Below are positions 51,776-58,866 of a stretch of 64,000 nucleotides of DNA, in pieces. The notes under the pieces are model-generated. The model was not told the origin of the DNA. It made no database searches and saw only the letters and a program-made list of their open reading frames with translations. The position numbers and the translations under genes were made by a program. The DNA comes from Corynebacterium sp. MSK297 (GTDB taxonomy: Bacteria > Actinomycetota > Actinomycetes > Mycobacteriales > Mycobacteriaceae), in NCBI RefSeq assembly GCF_030232885.1, contig NZ_JASPGD010000002.1, positions 186,001 through 250,000 on the forward strand, read 5' to 3'. How positions within the stretch are numbered: position 1 is the first letter of the stretch; each line of letters starts with the position of its first letter.

Positions 51776-52285
51776 ATGCGGTATCTCTATCTGGCCTGTG
51801 GGCTGTTGAGTGTGGGGCTCGGTGCTTTCGGTGCATTAGTACCGTTGGTACCGGCGACTCCGTTCGTGCTGCTCGCGTTTTTCTTTTTCACGCGTAGTTC
51901 GCATCGGTTGGAATTCTATATTCTGCACCGCTCACCGCTGCGTAGTTATCTCATCGACTTTTACTCTGGTTCCTTAAGCCGCAAACGTCGGATATACATC
52001 ATTGCGACGGCGTGGGCCTCGATGATCTTGTCGACGATTTTGGTGGGACAACTGTGGTTCGCGGTCATGATGGTAGGCATCGGGATCATTGCCGCGACCG
52101 TAATCTGGCGGCGCGAGCCCAAACCAGAAAAAGTAGCTCGTTTTTGGCGCCGTTATGAAGAATCTGCTCGTCTCCAGGAGCGTCGTCAACAGCAACGCCG
52201 CCAACAGGAACATCAACAACAGAAGCACCGCCAACAGGAACGCCGCCAACAGGAACGCCGCGAACAGAAACGTCGCCAGAAATAA
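51776..52285 (+). CDS. YbaN/DUF454-family membrane protein with Gln/Arg tail
   Basis: A 169-residue protein. The first 110 residues match the small DUF454 (YbaN) family: YLYLACGLLSVGLGAFGALVPLVPATPFVLLAFFFFTRSSHRLEFYIL, then HRSPLRSYLIDF, and two further hydrophobic helices. The C-terminal 45 residues are a repeated Gln/Arg/Glu tract (RRQQQRRQQEHQQQ). In DNA terms this is a degenerate CGCCAACAGGAA repeat that continues past the stop. The role of YbaN proteins is unknown. Confidence 0.78.
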   Translation: MRYLYLACGLLSVGLGAFGALVPLVPATPFVLLAFFFFTRSSHRLEFYILHRSPLRSYLIDFYSGSLSRKRRIYIIATAWASMILSTILVGQLWFAVMMVGIGIIAATVIWRREPKPEKVARFWRRYEESARLQERRQQQRRQQEHQQQKHRQQERRQQERREQKRRQK

Positions 52286-52320
52286 CGCCAGAAATGACGC
52301 TAGAAATGACGCCAGCACGG
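52155..52320 (+). repeat. CGCCAACAGGAA / AATGACGC degenerate repeats
   Basis: Nine-to-twelve-base units (CGCCAACAGGAA, CGCCAGAAATAA, CGCCAGAAATGA) run from the 3' end of the YbaN-like gene into the spacer. A length change here would change the protein tail. Confidence 0.7.
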
Positions 52321-52341
52321 TCGTGGAGAAACGCAGACGCT

Positions 52342-52353
52342 TAGACTTAACCT
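52342..52353 (+). promoter_or_regulatory. Leaderless-type promoter
   Basis: TAGACT (52342-52347) lies six bases before the ATG of the FAD oxidoreductase gene. Confidence 0.45.
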
Positions 52354-53907
52354 ATGAGTTCTGGTTTTGCCCGGTCTTCCTTCGCCCACAATGGCGAGGC
52401 CCGGGTCGCCGTGATTGGTGCCGGCCCTAACGGCCTTACTGCTGCAGCAGTTTTAGCGCAGGCTGGATGCCGGGTAGAAGTTTTTGAATCCGCCGCCCAC
52501 ATTGGTGGATCCGCGCGCACCCACTCAGCGTTCGGGCCGGAGAGCGTGGTTGATTTCGGTGCCGCGGCTCATCCGTTTGGTGTCGTAAGCCCGGTGTTTC
52601 GTCAGTTAGGGCTCGAAAAGTTTGGGCTGAAGTGGAAGCATCCGGAGTACCCGATGGCGCACCCGCTTGTCGACGCACCCGCGGCTATTCTTTATCGCGA
52701 TCTTAGGACCACCGCCGCACAGTTTTCCGACCATGACGGACGGGTGTGGAACCACCTGCACAAACCGCTTGTCGACGGCGTCGACAAGCTCGTCAACTCG
52801 GTGCTTCCGGTCCGCCCCCGTTATCCTCTTGCTCTCGCGCGCTTGGGCCTGCGGGGTGTGTGGCCAGCGAGAAGCTTAACCTCGCGGTTGCTTGTCGACG
52901 AATCTGCCCGGGCCTTGCTGGTTGGTTCTGCTGTGCACGCGATTCGCCCACCGAGCCAGCCCGGTACGGCAGCGTTTGGATTGTTGTTTAATACTCTCGG
53001 GATGACCACGGGCTGGCCAATGGTTTCCGGCGGCACTGGACAATTGGCTATGGCATTAGCACGCGTGATTAAGCACTACGGTGGGACAATCCAGACCGGT
53101 GCTGAGATCGTGGAGCTTTCTGCTTTTGCCACCTATGACGCTGTGGTGACCACGCAAACTCCGCGGCAGCTACTGACTTTGCAGGGGCTAGAGTTGTCTA
53201 GGTTGCGTTCGCGGAGTCTACGACGGTGGAAGTACGGTACTGCGGTGTACAAGATGGACTACCTGATTAATGGGCCGGTGCGGTGGAATGATCCGCGAGT
53301 GGCAGGCGCGGGCACGGTGCACGTGGGCGGAACCGTGTCTGAAATGCAGTCAGCGGAAAGTCAGGCTGCGGCAGGGATTTTGCCGGAGCGTCCATTCGTG
53401 ATGGTCTGTCAACAACAGGCCGCGGACTCTACGCGTTTTTCTGGTAGTCGGCGGTCGGTGGGGGCTGGGCGGGCGCCCTCGGCGCAACCAGGTTCAGGAA
53501 GAATACCGGAGGAGGCAACGCAACCGCACATCCTTTGGGCCTATGCCCATGTGCCGCATGGTTACCAGGAGAAGTTCCCGGGTGAAGTAGCAGGCCTGAT
53601 AGAAGCGCAGATTTCGCGATATGCCTCCGGGCTTTCAGCGCAAATTATCGAACGCCACCAGTCTTCCCCAGAACAGCTGCAGGAAGCCAACGCGAATCTG
53701 ATCGGTGGAGATATCGCAGGTGGCGCCATGAATGTGGCGCAGATGCCACGGCAGCGCCAATACGTCGGCACGCTGACGAGGAATCCGGAGGTTCCGGTGG
53801 TGCAGGCGGGTGGGGCTAGCCTGCCAGGCGCAGGTGTGCATGGTATGGCCGGGTGGCGAGCAGCTCAGACGATCCTCCGTAGATTTGGTGCTGTCGCATT
53901 CAGGTGA
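52354..53907 (+). CDS. FAD-dependent oxidoreductase, phytoene desaturase-like
   Basis: A 517-residue flavoprotein. The FAD motif AVIGAGPNGLTAAAVLAQAGCRVEVFE is near residue 15. A second nucleotide-binding stretch, GGTGQLAMALARVIKHYGGTI, is at mid-protein, and the C-terminal motif AGGASLPGAGVHGMAGWRAAQTIL is seen. This is the NAD(P)/FAD amine-oxidase/phytoene-dehydrogenase superfamily. No carotenoid genes are near, so the substrate is unknown. A Ser/Arg/Pro-rich insert lies near residues 365-390. It separates rplA from rplJ and has four CTTGYCGACG motifs within 234 bases. Confidence 0.82.
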   Translation: MSSGFARSSFAHNGEARVAVIGAGPNGLTAAAVLAQAGCRVEVFESAAHIGGSARTHSAFGPESVVDFGAAAHPFGVVSPVFRQLGLEKFGLKWKHPEYPMAHPLVDAPAAILYRDLRTTAAQFSDHDGRVWNHLHKPLVDGVDKLVNSVLPVRPRYPLALARLGLRGVWPARSLTSRLLVDESARALLVGSAVHAIRPPSQPGTAAFGLLFNTLGMTTGWPMVSGGTGQLAMALARVIKHYGGTIQTGAEIVELSAFATYDAVVTTQTPRQLLTLQGLELSRLRSRSLRRWKYGTAVYKMDYLINGPVRWNDPRVAGAGTVHVGGTVSEMQSAESQAAAGILPERPFVMVCQQQAADSTRFSGSRRSVGAGRAPSAQPGSGRIPEEATQPHILWAYAHVPHGYQEKFPGEVAGLIEAQISRYASGLSAQIIERHQSSPEQLQEANANLIGGDIAGGAMNVAQMPRQRQYVGTLTRNPEVPVVQAGGASLPGAGVHGMAGWRAAQTILRRFGAVAFR

Positions 53908-53915
53908 TAAGCTCC

Positions 53916-53961
53916 TCGGTGAAGTTTGAACGGCTTTGACGCCGCGCTCAAGTTTCACCGA
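53916..53961. terminator. Inverted repeat after the FAD oxidoreductase gene
   Basis: TCGGTGAA (53916-53923) pairs with TTCACCGA (53954-53961), with further pairing TTTGA/TCAAG inside. It may be the 3' boundary of the upstream gene; there is no U-tract. Confidence 0.5.
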
Positions 53962-53984
53962 AGACCGTCGGTTATCCGTGTAAC

Positions 53985-54110
53985 GGATCGAAGGTCACCC
54001 CACGAGTTGCTCGTGGTGGCGACGACCCACGCAGGAGACACTTGTGCATCCCAACCAGAAGGTTGTGTGCGCCCTGTGCTCTTGCACGGGGCTTTTTTGT
54101 TGCCAGAATG
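53985..54110 (+). ncRNA. Ribosomal protein L10 leader (attenuator) of rplJ-rplL
   Basis: The leader contains the hairpin CCACGAG...CTCGTGG near 54000-54016 and a CAACCAGAAGGTTG stem near 54052-54065. The perfect terminator stem is GCCCTGTGC/GCACGGGGC (54071-54092), followed by TTTTTTG. This matches the plan of the widespread L10 leader, in which L10(L12)4 binding favours the terminator. Edges are approximate; the fold should be tested against the Rfam L10 leader model. Confidence 0.75.
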
Positions 54111-54193
54111 CCAGCCTGAATGGGCGGTATTCCGGGGCAGGGAAGTCTCGTGGTGACACCACTAGGATGTATCGAAAGGAGGCGTGAGTAACC

Positions 54194-54715
54194 ATGGCAA
54201 ACCCGAAAAACATTGCGGAGCTAGCCAAGCTGAAGAACAAGCTGGCTGAGTCTGACTCGGTTGTTTTGACCGAATACCGTGGTCTGACTGTTCCGCAGAT
54301 TTCCGAGCTGCGTGATCAGCTGGGTTTCGATGTTGAATACTCCGTCGCCAAGAACACCCTTCTGAAGATTGCCGCTAACGAAGCGGGAATCACTGACCTT
54401 GACGAATACTTCCAGGGCCCAACCGCTATCGCCTTCATCAAGGGCGAAGCTGTTGACGCCGCAAAGGTATTCAAGAAGTTCGGTTCCGAAAACGACGCCC
54501 TCGTCGTTAAGGCCGGCTACATGGACGGCAACGCGCTGAATGCCGACCAAGTCAAGGCACTGGCTGACCTGGACAGCCGCGAGGTAACCCTTGCGAAGCT
54601 GGCTGGCGCTATGAAGGGCAACTTGGCAAAGGCAGCAGCTGTGTTCAACGCACCTGCTACCAAGATGGCTCGCCTCGGCGCTGCTCTCGAAGAGAAGAAG
54701 CAGAACGAAGGCTAA
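54194..54715 (+). CDS. rplJ: 50S ribosomal protein L10 (uL10)
   Basis: A 173-residue protein starting MANPKNIAELAKLKNKLAES with SVVLTEYRGLTVPQISELRDQL and YSVAKNTLLKIAANEAG, standard L10. The start follows GAAAGGAGGCGTGAGTAACC, a strong ribosome binding site. It is co-transcribed with rplL behind an attenuator leader. Confidence 0.97.
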   Translation: MANPKNIAELAKLKNKLAESDSVVLTEYRGLTVPQISELRDQLGFDVEYSVAKNTLLKIAANEAGITDLDEYFQGPTAIAFIKGEAVDAAKVFKKFGSENDALVVKAGYMDGNALNADQVKALADLDSREVTLAKLAGAMKGNLAKAAAVFNAPATKMARLGAALEEKKQNEG

Positions 54716-54865
54716 AAACCACCCGGTGCTGGCCCTCGCGCTTGCAAGGCCTGGCTGGATCATCCAGCGCGGCTCGCAAGCCGACGATGCGCCGGGACCA
54801 ACGACAAATTGTGCACTGTGAAGCGCGAATGCGCAGAACACGCAACTATAGAAAGGAAGCCTGAC

Positions 54866-55252
54866 ATGGCTAAGCTCTCCAAGGACGAGCTCATTGAAGC
54901 GTTCAAGGAAATGACCCTGATCGAACTTTCCGATTTCGTTAAGGAATTCGAGGAAGTATTCGACGTTGAAGCTGCTGCTCCTGTAGCTGCCGCTGCTGCC
55001 CCAGCCGCTGGTGCTGGCGAGGGTGCCGCTGAAGAGAAGGACGAGTTCGACGTTGTCCTGACCGACGCTGGCGCTAAGAAGATCGGCGTTATTAAGGCTG
55101 TCCGCGAAATCGTTTCCGGCCTGGGCCTGAAGGAAGCCAAGGAACTCGTAGAGTCCGCTCCAAAGGCTATCATCGAGGGCGCTTCCAAGGACGACGCCGA
55201 GGCTGCAAAGACCAAGCTGGAAGAAGCTGGCGCTTCTGTCGAGCTGAAGTAG
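54866..55252 (+). CDS. rplL: 50S ribosomal protein L7/L12 (bL12)
   Basis: A 128-residue protein: an N-terminal dimerisation domain ([32 protein letters not shown]), an Ala/Pro/Gly hinge ([12 protein letters not shown]) and the C-terminal factor-binding domain ([35 protein letters not shown]). The start follows GAAAGGAAGCCTGAC. Confidence 0.97.
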   Translation: MAKLSKDELIEAFKEMTLIELSDFVKEFEEVFDVEAAAPVAAAAAPAAGAGEGAAEEKDEFDVVLTDAGAKKIGVIKAVREIVSGLGLKEAKELVESAPKAIIEGASKDDAEAAKTKLEEAGASVELK

Positions 55253-55314
55253 TCTTTACTACCTCAAGCATTCTTGCCACCGCCGCGAGCCGGTTATAGC
55301 TCGCAACAATCGCT

Positions 55315-55354
55315 AACCCGCGGGTTCACCTCTTTGGTGCCCGCGGGTTTTGTT
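55315..55354 (+). terminator. Intrinsic terminator after rplL
   Basis: AACCCGCGGG pairs with CCCGCGGGTT, with an internal CACC/GGTG extension, followed by TTTGTT. Confidence 0.85.
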
Positions 55355-55445
55355 ATCGGGTTTGGGACACGTTTTTTGTGGGTTAACCCTGTCGTTTAAC
55401 CCTTTCCTGTCGTTAAACCCCTATTACCCCTTACCCCTGGCGTGG

Positions 55446-56462
55446 TTAGGGGTGTTGCCACAACGATGTCACCGGAAGGACGAATATCGTGTGCTCCTCG
55501 TCGTGGAATCGGAGCGCCTTGTCCCCGAGGTAGATAACCACGGTTGCCGCTATGCGTTGACCTAGCTGTGAGCCAATGGTTTTCAGGTGCTTCCATGCGC
55601 GTGCATCGACGTCATGCGTGCTTTTTACTTCGATGAGAATAACCCGCCCGTCGGCAAGCTCAACAACGATATCGATTTCTTCGCTTCTTTGCCGGAAATG
55701 AGCGATGGAATAACACTCGGTAGACCAGGTCTGTTGTTTGCGCAGTTTCCCGACGATGAATGCCTCTAGAAGGGCACCGTATAATTCAAAACCACCGGAT
55801 TGGAGCGATTTTTGCACCGTTAGCCCCGATAAAAACGCGGCCAGCCCTGTATCGGAAACGCTGATTTTTGAGCGTTTCACGCTGCGGTTGGTAAAACCGA
55901 CGCCCCAGCCAGGAATGGAGTCGACCAAATACATCCGTTCAGCGAGCTGTAGATAGTCAGTAAGTGCAGTCTCGGAGATTCCAAGGTTCCGGGCGAACTT
56001 TGCTTTGACAAGTTCAGCTTGCCCTTGGCTTGCCAATATCTTTAACAATGGTTGCAGATATTCTGCAGTAGTCACTGCTTCCTGCTAATTCACGGGCGTC
56101 ATGGGTAGCTAAGCGTTCCAGATAGGAAGACAACCATCGGTCCCGTCGGCGACCAGGCTCTCGTTTTAGTGGCTCTGAGTATCCACCTGCAATAACAATT
56201 GATCTTTGTTGTTCAGGCCGCGCAATATTTTCGTGCTGGAAGGGCTTTCCTACGGAGTCGATCGCGGTACTGGAAGTGACGGAAAGGATCCAGTGGACCC
56301 AATCTCCTGGGGTTGACCTATTGGCTAATTCTCCTTGGCTCAGACCGTAGAGACGTGGTGATTCCGCTCGTCCGGCAAGAGAATCGGATACTCCGGGGAG
56401 GGTGAGCAAATCGATGGATCCGGTAATGACATACCTGCCCGGACGGCGGTCTAAGTCAATGA
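55446..56462 (-). pseudogene. Decayed DUF4143-type ATPase gene
   Basis: Two overlapping frames together encode the middle and C-terminal parts of a DUF4143 AAA-like ATPase. The upstream frame (about 56462 down to 56014) reads LDRRPGRYVITGSIDLL then LPGVSDSLAGRAE and YGLSQGELA. It continues to YLERLATHDARELAG. The downstream frame (56075 to 55446) continues with LQPLLKILAS, SDTGLAAFLSGL and VVELADGRVILIEVKST. One single-base shift near 56075-56090 would join them. The N-terminal P-loop half is missing: a stop precedes HYFILKRVID. The gene is therefore truncated and frameshifted. One CTTGYCGACG motif remains. Confidence 0.8.
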
Positions 56463-56810
56463 CGCGTTTGAGGATGAAGTAATGCTAGCGTGCGGATTTT
56501 CCACAATATGCGCGAGTATTCGCCACAATATACGCGAGGATTTACCACAGTAATCGCGAGGTTTTAGCACCATATGCGCAAGGATTGTGTCGCCAAAGCA
56601 GAAGCGTTGACGGCACGCGGAAAAACGTCCTGGCGTCCTGTGTTTTCCAAACATGGACCCCACAACGGTGCACCCATACTTTCGGATGATTTTTCGTTTC
56701 CAGAAGGAGTAATCTAGAACCTAGCAATGCCACCACAATTGGCGGCAGCGTCTGCACTGTTGGCATGCTGCCCGCGCAGGATGCCACCATTCGCGAAGAA
56801 AGGATTCCCC
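56463..56810. other. 348-base spacer after the decayed ATPase
   Basis: It contains a 22-base tandem repeat (56497-56584) and, further right, TAATCT (56710-56715), a possible -10 box for the flavodoxin gene about 95 bases before its ATG. Nothing else is recognised. Confidence 0.55.
56497..56584. repeat. Four tandem 22-base units
   Basis: Units at 56497, 56519, 56541 and 56563 share the pattern TTTNCCACAATATNCGCGAG with 4-6 differences each. They lie at the broken 5' edge of the DUF4143 pseudogene. They have no dyad structure or spacers typical of CRISPR. Confidence 0.85.
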
Positions 56811-57350
56811 ATGACCAGCACCCCGAACACCCTTCTCGTTTTCTTTTCTCGCAGCGGTGAAAATCTCTGGGATGGTGGTCGCCGCACACTAGAAATCGGT
56901 AATACTAAGCGCGTCGCCGATATGATCGCCGAACGCATCGAATGCGACACTTTCGAGATCACGGCCGCTGATCCCTATTCCGATGACTTCGATTCCGTTG
57001 ACCAGCGCTCGGCACGAGAACTACGCGACAATGCCCGTCCGGCCATCGCTGGCGAACTACCGGACGTCGGCAAGTATGAGCGCATTATCGTGGGCAGCCC
57101 GGTGTGGCACGCAGAGCTTCCCATGATTCTTCGTACTTTCTTTGATGAGACCAATGGTTTGGCTGGCAAGGACGTCTATCCATTTGTGACGTTTACTGGC
57201 GGCGCGGGTGCAGCATTGTCGGAGGTGGATGTGGCATGCCCGAAGGCGACGGTGCACCAGGGGCTACCGGTTCGTGGCGAGGATGCGGACAACGCTGCGG
57301 AAGATGTTGACGCCTGGGTGGCTGTCGAGTTCCACGGTGAGGAGCTTTGA
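56811..57350 (+). CDS. Flavodoxin-like protein
   Basis: A 179-residue flavodoxin-fold protein. The FMN phosphate loop is LVFFSRSGENL, followed by NTKRVADMIAERI. IIVGSPVWHAELPMILRTFFDE and VYPFVTFTGGAGAAL are typical of the flavodoxin group used as stress-related quinone or FMN reductases. The ATG at 56811 is preceded by GAAGAAAGGATTCCCC; an upstream in-frame ATG at 56727 adds 28 residues unlike the family. It is single-domain and soluble; the substrate is unknown. Confidence 0.82.
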   Translation: MTSTPNTLLVFFSRSGENLWDGGRRTLEIGNTKRVADMIAERIECDTFEITAADPYSDDFDSVDQRSARELRDNARPAIAGELPDVGKYERIIVGSPVWHAELPMILRTFFDETNGLAGKDVYPFVTFTGGAGAALSEVDVACPKATVHQGLPVRGEDADNAAEDVDAWVAVEFHGEEL

Positions 57351-57444
57351 GTAACCACTATGTAGCGCGATCAGCTCATATGGTGTGACTGCGTGCTGGC
57401 ATCGATTAGGGTCCTTGTTCCCTGGGTACGGTAAACTGCCACCC

Positions 57445-58593
57445 ATGCTGCCTGCCTCACGAGTTTTGTCTGCGATTGCGATCGCCATTGGCCTTGCCTT
57501 GGTGGTCGGCGCCGGCCTGGCTCCGCGCTTTGTGCACAGTGATGCGCGATTACCGCTTGATGTCCAGCACACCACCTTTCGGCTTGTCGACGATGCCACT
57601 GGTTACCAGCGCCAGTTGCATTGGGACCTACTGGAGCCTGCTGATGCAAAATCGGTCGCCGTTCGCGTCGGTTCGACGCTTGTGCGAAGCGCCGAGGACA
57701 ACCAAGTAGGCCAGCCCGACGAGCAGCCAGGGGATAGCCACGCGGAAGATGGCCCGGACACGACCGAGCTTGTCGACGCCGACGTCTGGGCCTTCGACAT
57801 GGACCGTCGGACCGGGGAAGCGTTGAGTACCGCACAACTCAGCCACACGTTGGTGACACCGGCTGCACACATCGAGATCGATGGCCAGTGGTTGAAATTC
57901 CCGGTTGACGCGGAAAAGACCAGCTATGACGTGTTTGACGAAACTCTTCGTGGATCCTATCCGGCGGCGTTTCAGGAGGAAGTCACAGTCGATGGGGTGG
58001 AGTTGTACCGCTATCGTCAGGTCATCGATCCGGTGAACGTTGCCTCGAAATACGCGGATGCGCGCAACACTAAACAGGAAGAGCTTCCGGTCCCAGAGGA
58101 AGTTCCAGAAGAAAACGCAGAAGAAGTTCCTGAAAAGGCCCCAGAAGGAGCGCTAGATGAAGCTCCAGAAGAAGCTCCTGAAGAAGCGCTAGATGAAGCT
58201 CCAGAAGAAGCTCCTGAAGAAGCGCTAGATGAAGCTCCTGAAGAGGCGCTAGAACAAGATCCGGAACCCGCAATAAGGCGGCAGCTGTATTTGCATCATT
58301 CGGCGACGCGTGACTATTTTGTGCATCCGCGCACCGGCATGATTGTCGATCTGCACGAAACTGTCGACGACTATTTTGCGACTCACACGGGAGAGCACAT
58401 CGAAGACGGCATCGCATACCAAGCGCAGCTTGCCGACGCCGACGTCGACAAGCTTATTACCCAGGCTGAATCATTCCCTGACGATGACACAGTGCGTCTT
58501 ATCCGCTACATTGTGTTGGGAATTGGTGTGATTATTACGGTGCTGGCGCTGATCGGTGTGTTTGGTGGCTTTCGGCGGGCCCGACAGAATTAA
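57445..58593 (+). CDS. DUF3068-family membrane protein
   Basis: About 382 residues from the ATG at 57445. An N-terminal helix (VLSAIAIAIGLALVVGAGLAPRF) and a C-terminal helix (LIRYIVLGIGVIITVLALIGVFGGF) flank a large extracytoplasmic domain with VQHTTFRLVDDATG and LHHSATRDYFVHPRTGMIVDL, the DUF3068 pattern of mycolate-containing actinobacteria. An expansion of Pro-Glu-Glu-Ala/Leu-Asp-Glu repeats occupies about residues 213-272. The family's role is unknown, probably in the cell envelope. It precedes rpoB. Four CTTGYCGACG motifs are present. Confidence 0.82.
   Translation: MLPASRVLSAIAIAIGLALVVGAGLAPRFVHSDARLPLDVQHTTFRLVDDATGYQRQLHWDLLEPADAKSVAVRVGSTLVRSAEDNQVGQPDEQPGDSHAEDGPDTTELVDADVWAFDMDRRTGEALSTAQLSHTLVTPAAHIEIDGQWLKFPVDAEKTSYDVFDETLRGSYPAAFQEEVTVDGVELYRYRQVIDPVNVASKYADARNTKQEELPVPEEVPEENAEEVPEKAPEGALDEAPEEAPEEALDEAPEEAPEEALDEAPEEALEQDPEPAIRRQLYLHHSATRDYFVHPRTGMIVDLHETVDDYFATHTGEHIEDGIAYQAQLADADVDKLITQAESFPDDDTVRLIRYIVLGIGVIITVLALIGVFGGFRRARQN
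58070..58270 (+). repeat. In-frame 18-48-base repeats in the DUF3068 gene
   Basis: GAAGCTCCAGAAGAAGCTC and GAAGCGCTAGATGAAGCTC units alternate, including one 48-base block repeated almost exactly. They encode an acidic Pro/Glu/Ala tract in the extracytoplasmic domain. Confidence 0.85.
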
Positions 58594-58866
58594 ATCTGAG
58601 CAGCGTGTGATTGGTTAACCTCATCTGCCACAGTTGCTGATCAGGACTTTACAAAATAAGAAAACTGCAATAAACTGCTACGTTGCGCTGGATCCTGGGG
58701 ACAGGTGCGTGATTGAGCCTTGTTAATTTTCGTGAAAACGTTCACTTGACAAGGTGATTTTATGCTATCTGATCACGGGAATCCACAGCAATAAAAGATG
58801 CTAAAAAATACCAGCGGTTGTGGGGCAGTCACATGCCAGAGTGGCTGACACCCGCTTCCGCGTGAG
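58594..58866 (+). promoter_or_regulatory. Leader and promoter region of rpoB
   Basis: The 273-base spacer contains GTGAA-AACG-TTCAC (58731-58744 region), TTGACA (58746-58751) and the -10-like TATGCT (58761-58766). The TTGACA is too close to TATGCT to be its -35, so the promoter architecture is uncertain. About 100 bases of leader follow, without a recognised structure. Confidence 0.4.

Noticed and set aside
56497-56584. Possible CRISPR array (four 22-base units)
   Set aside because: The units are directly adjacent with no spacers and no cas genes are nearby.
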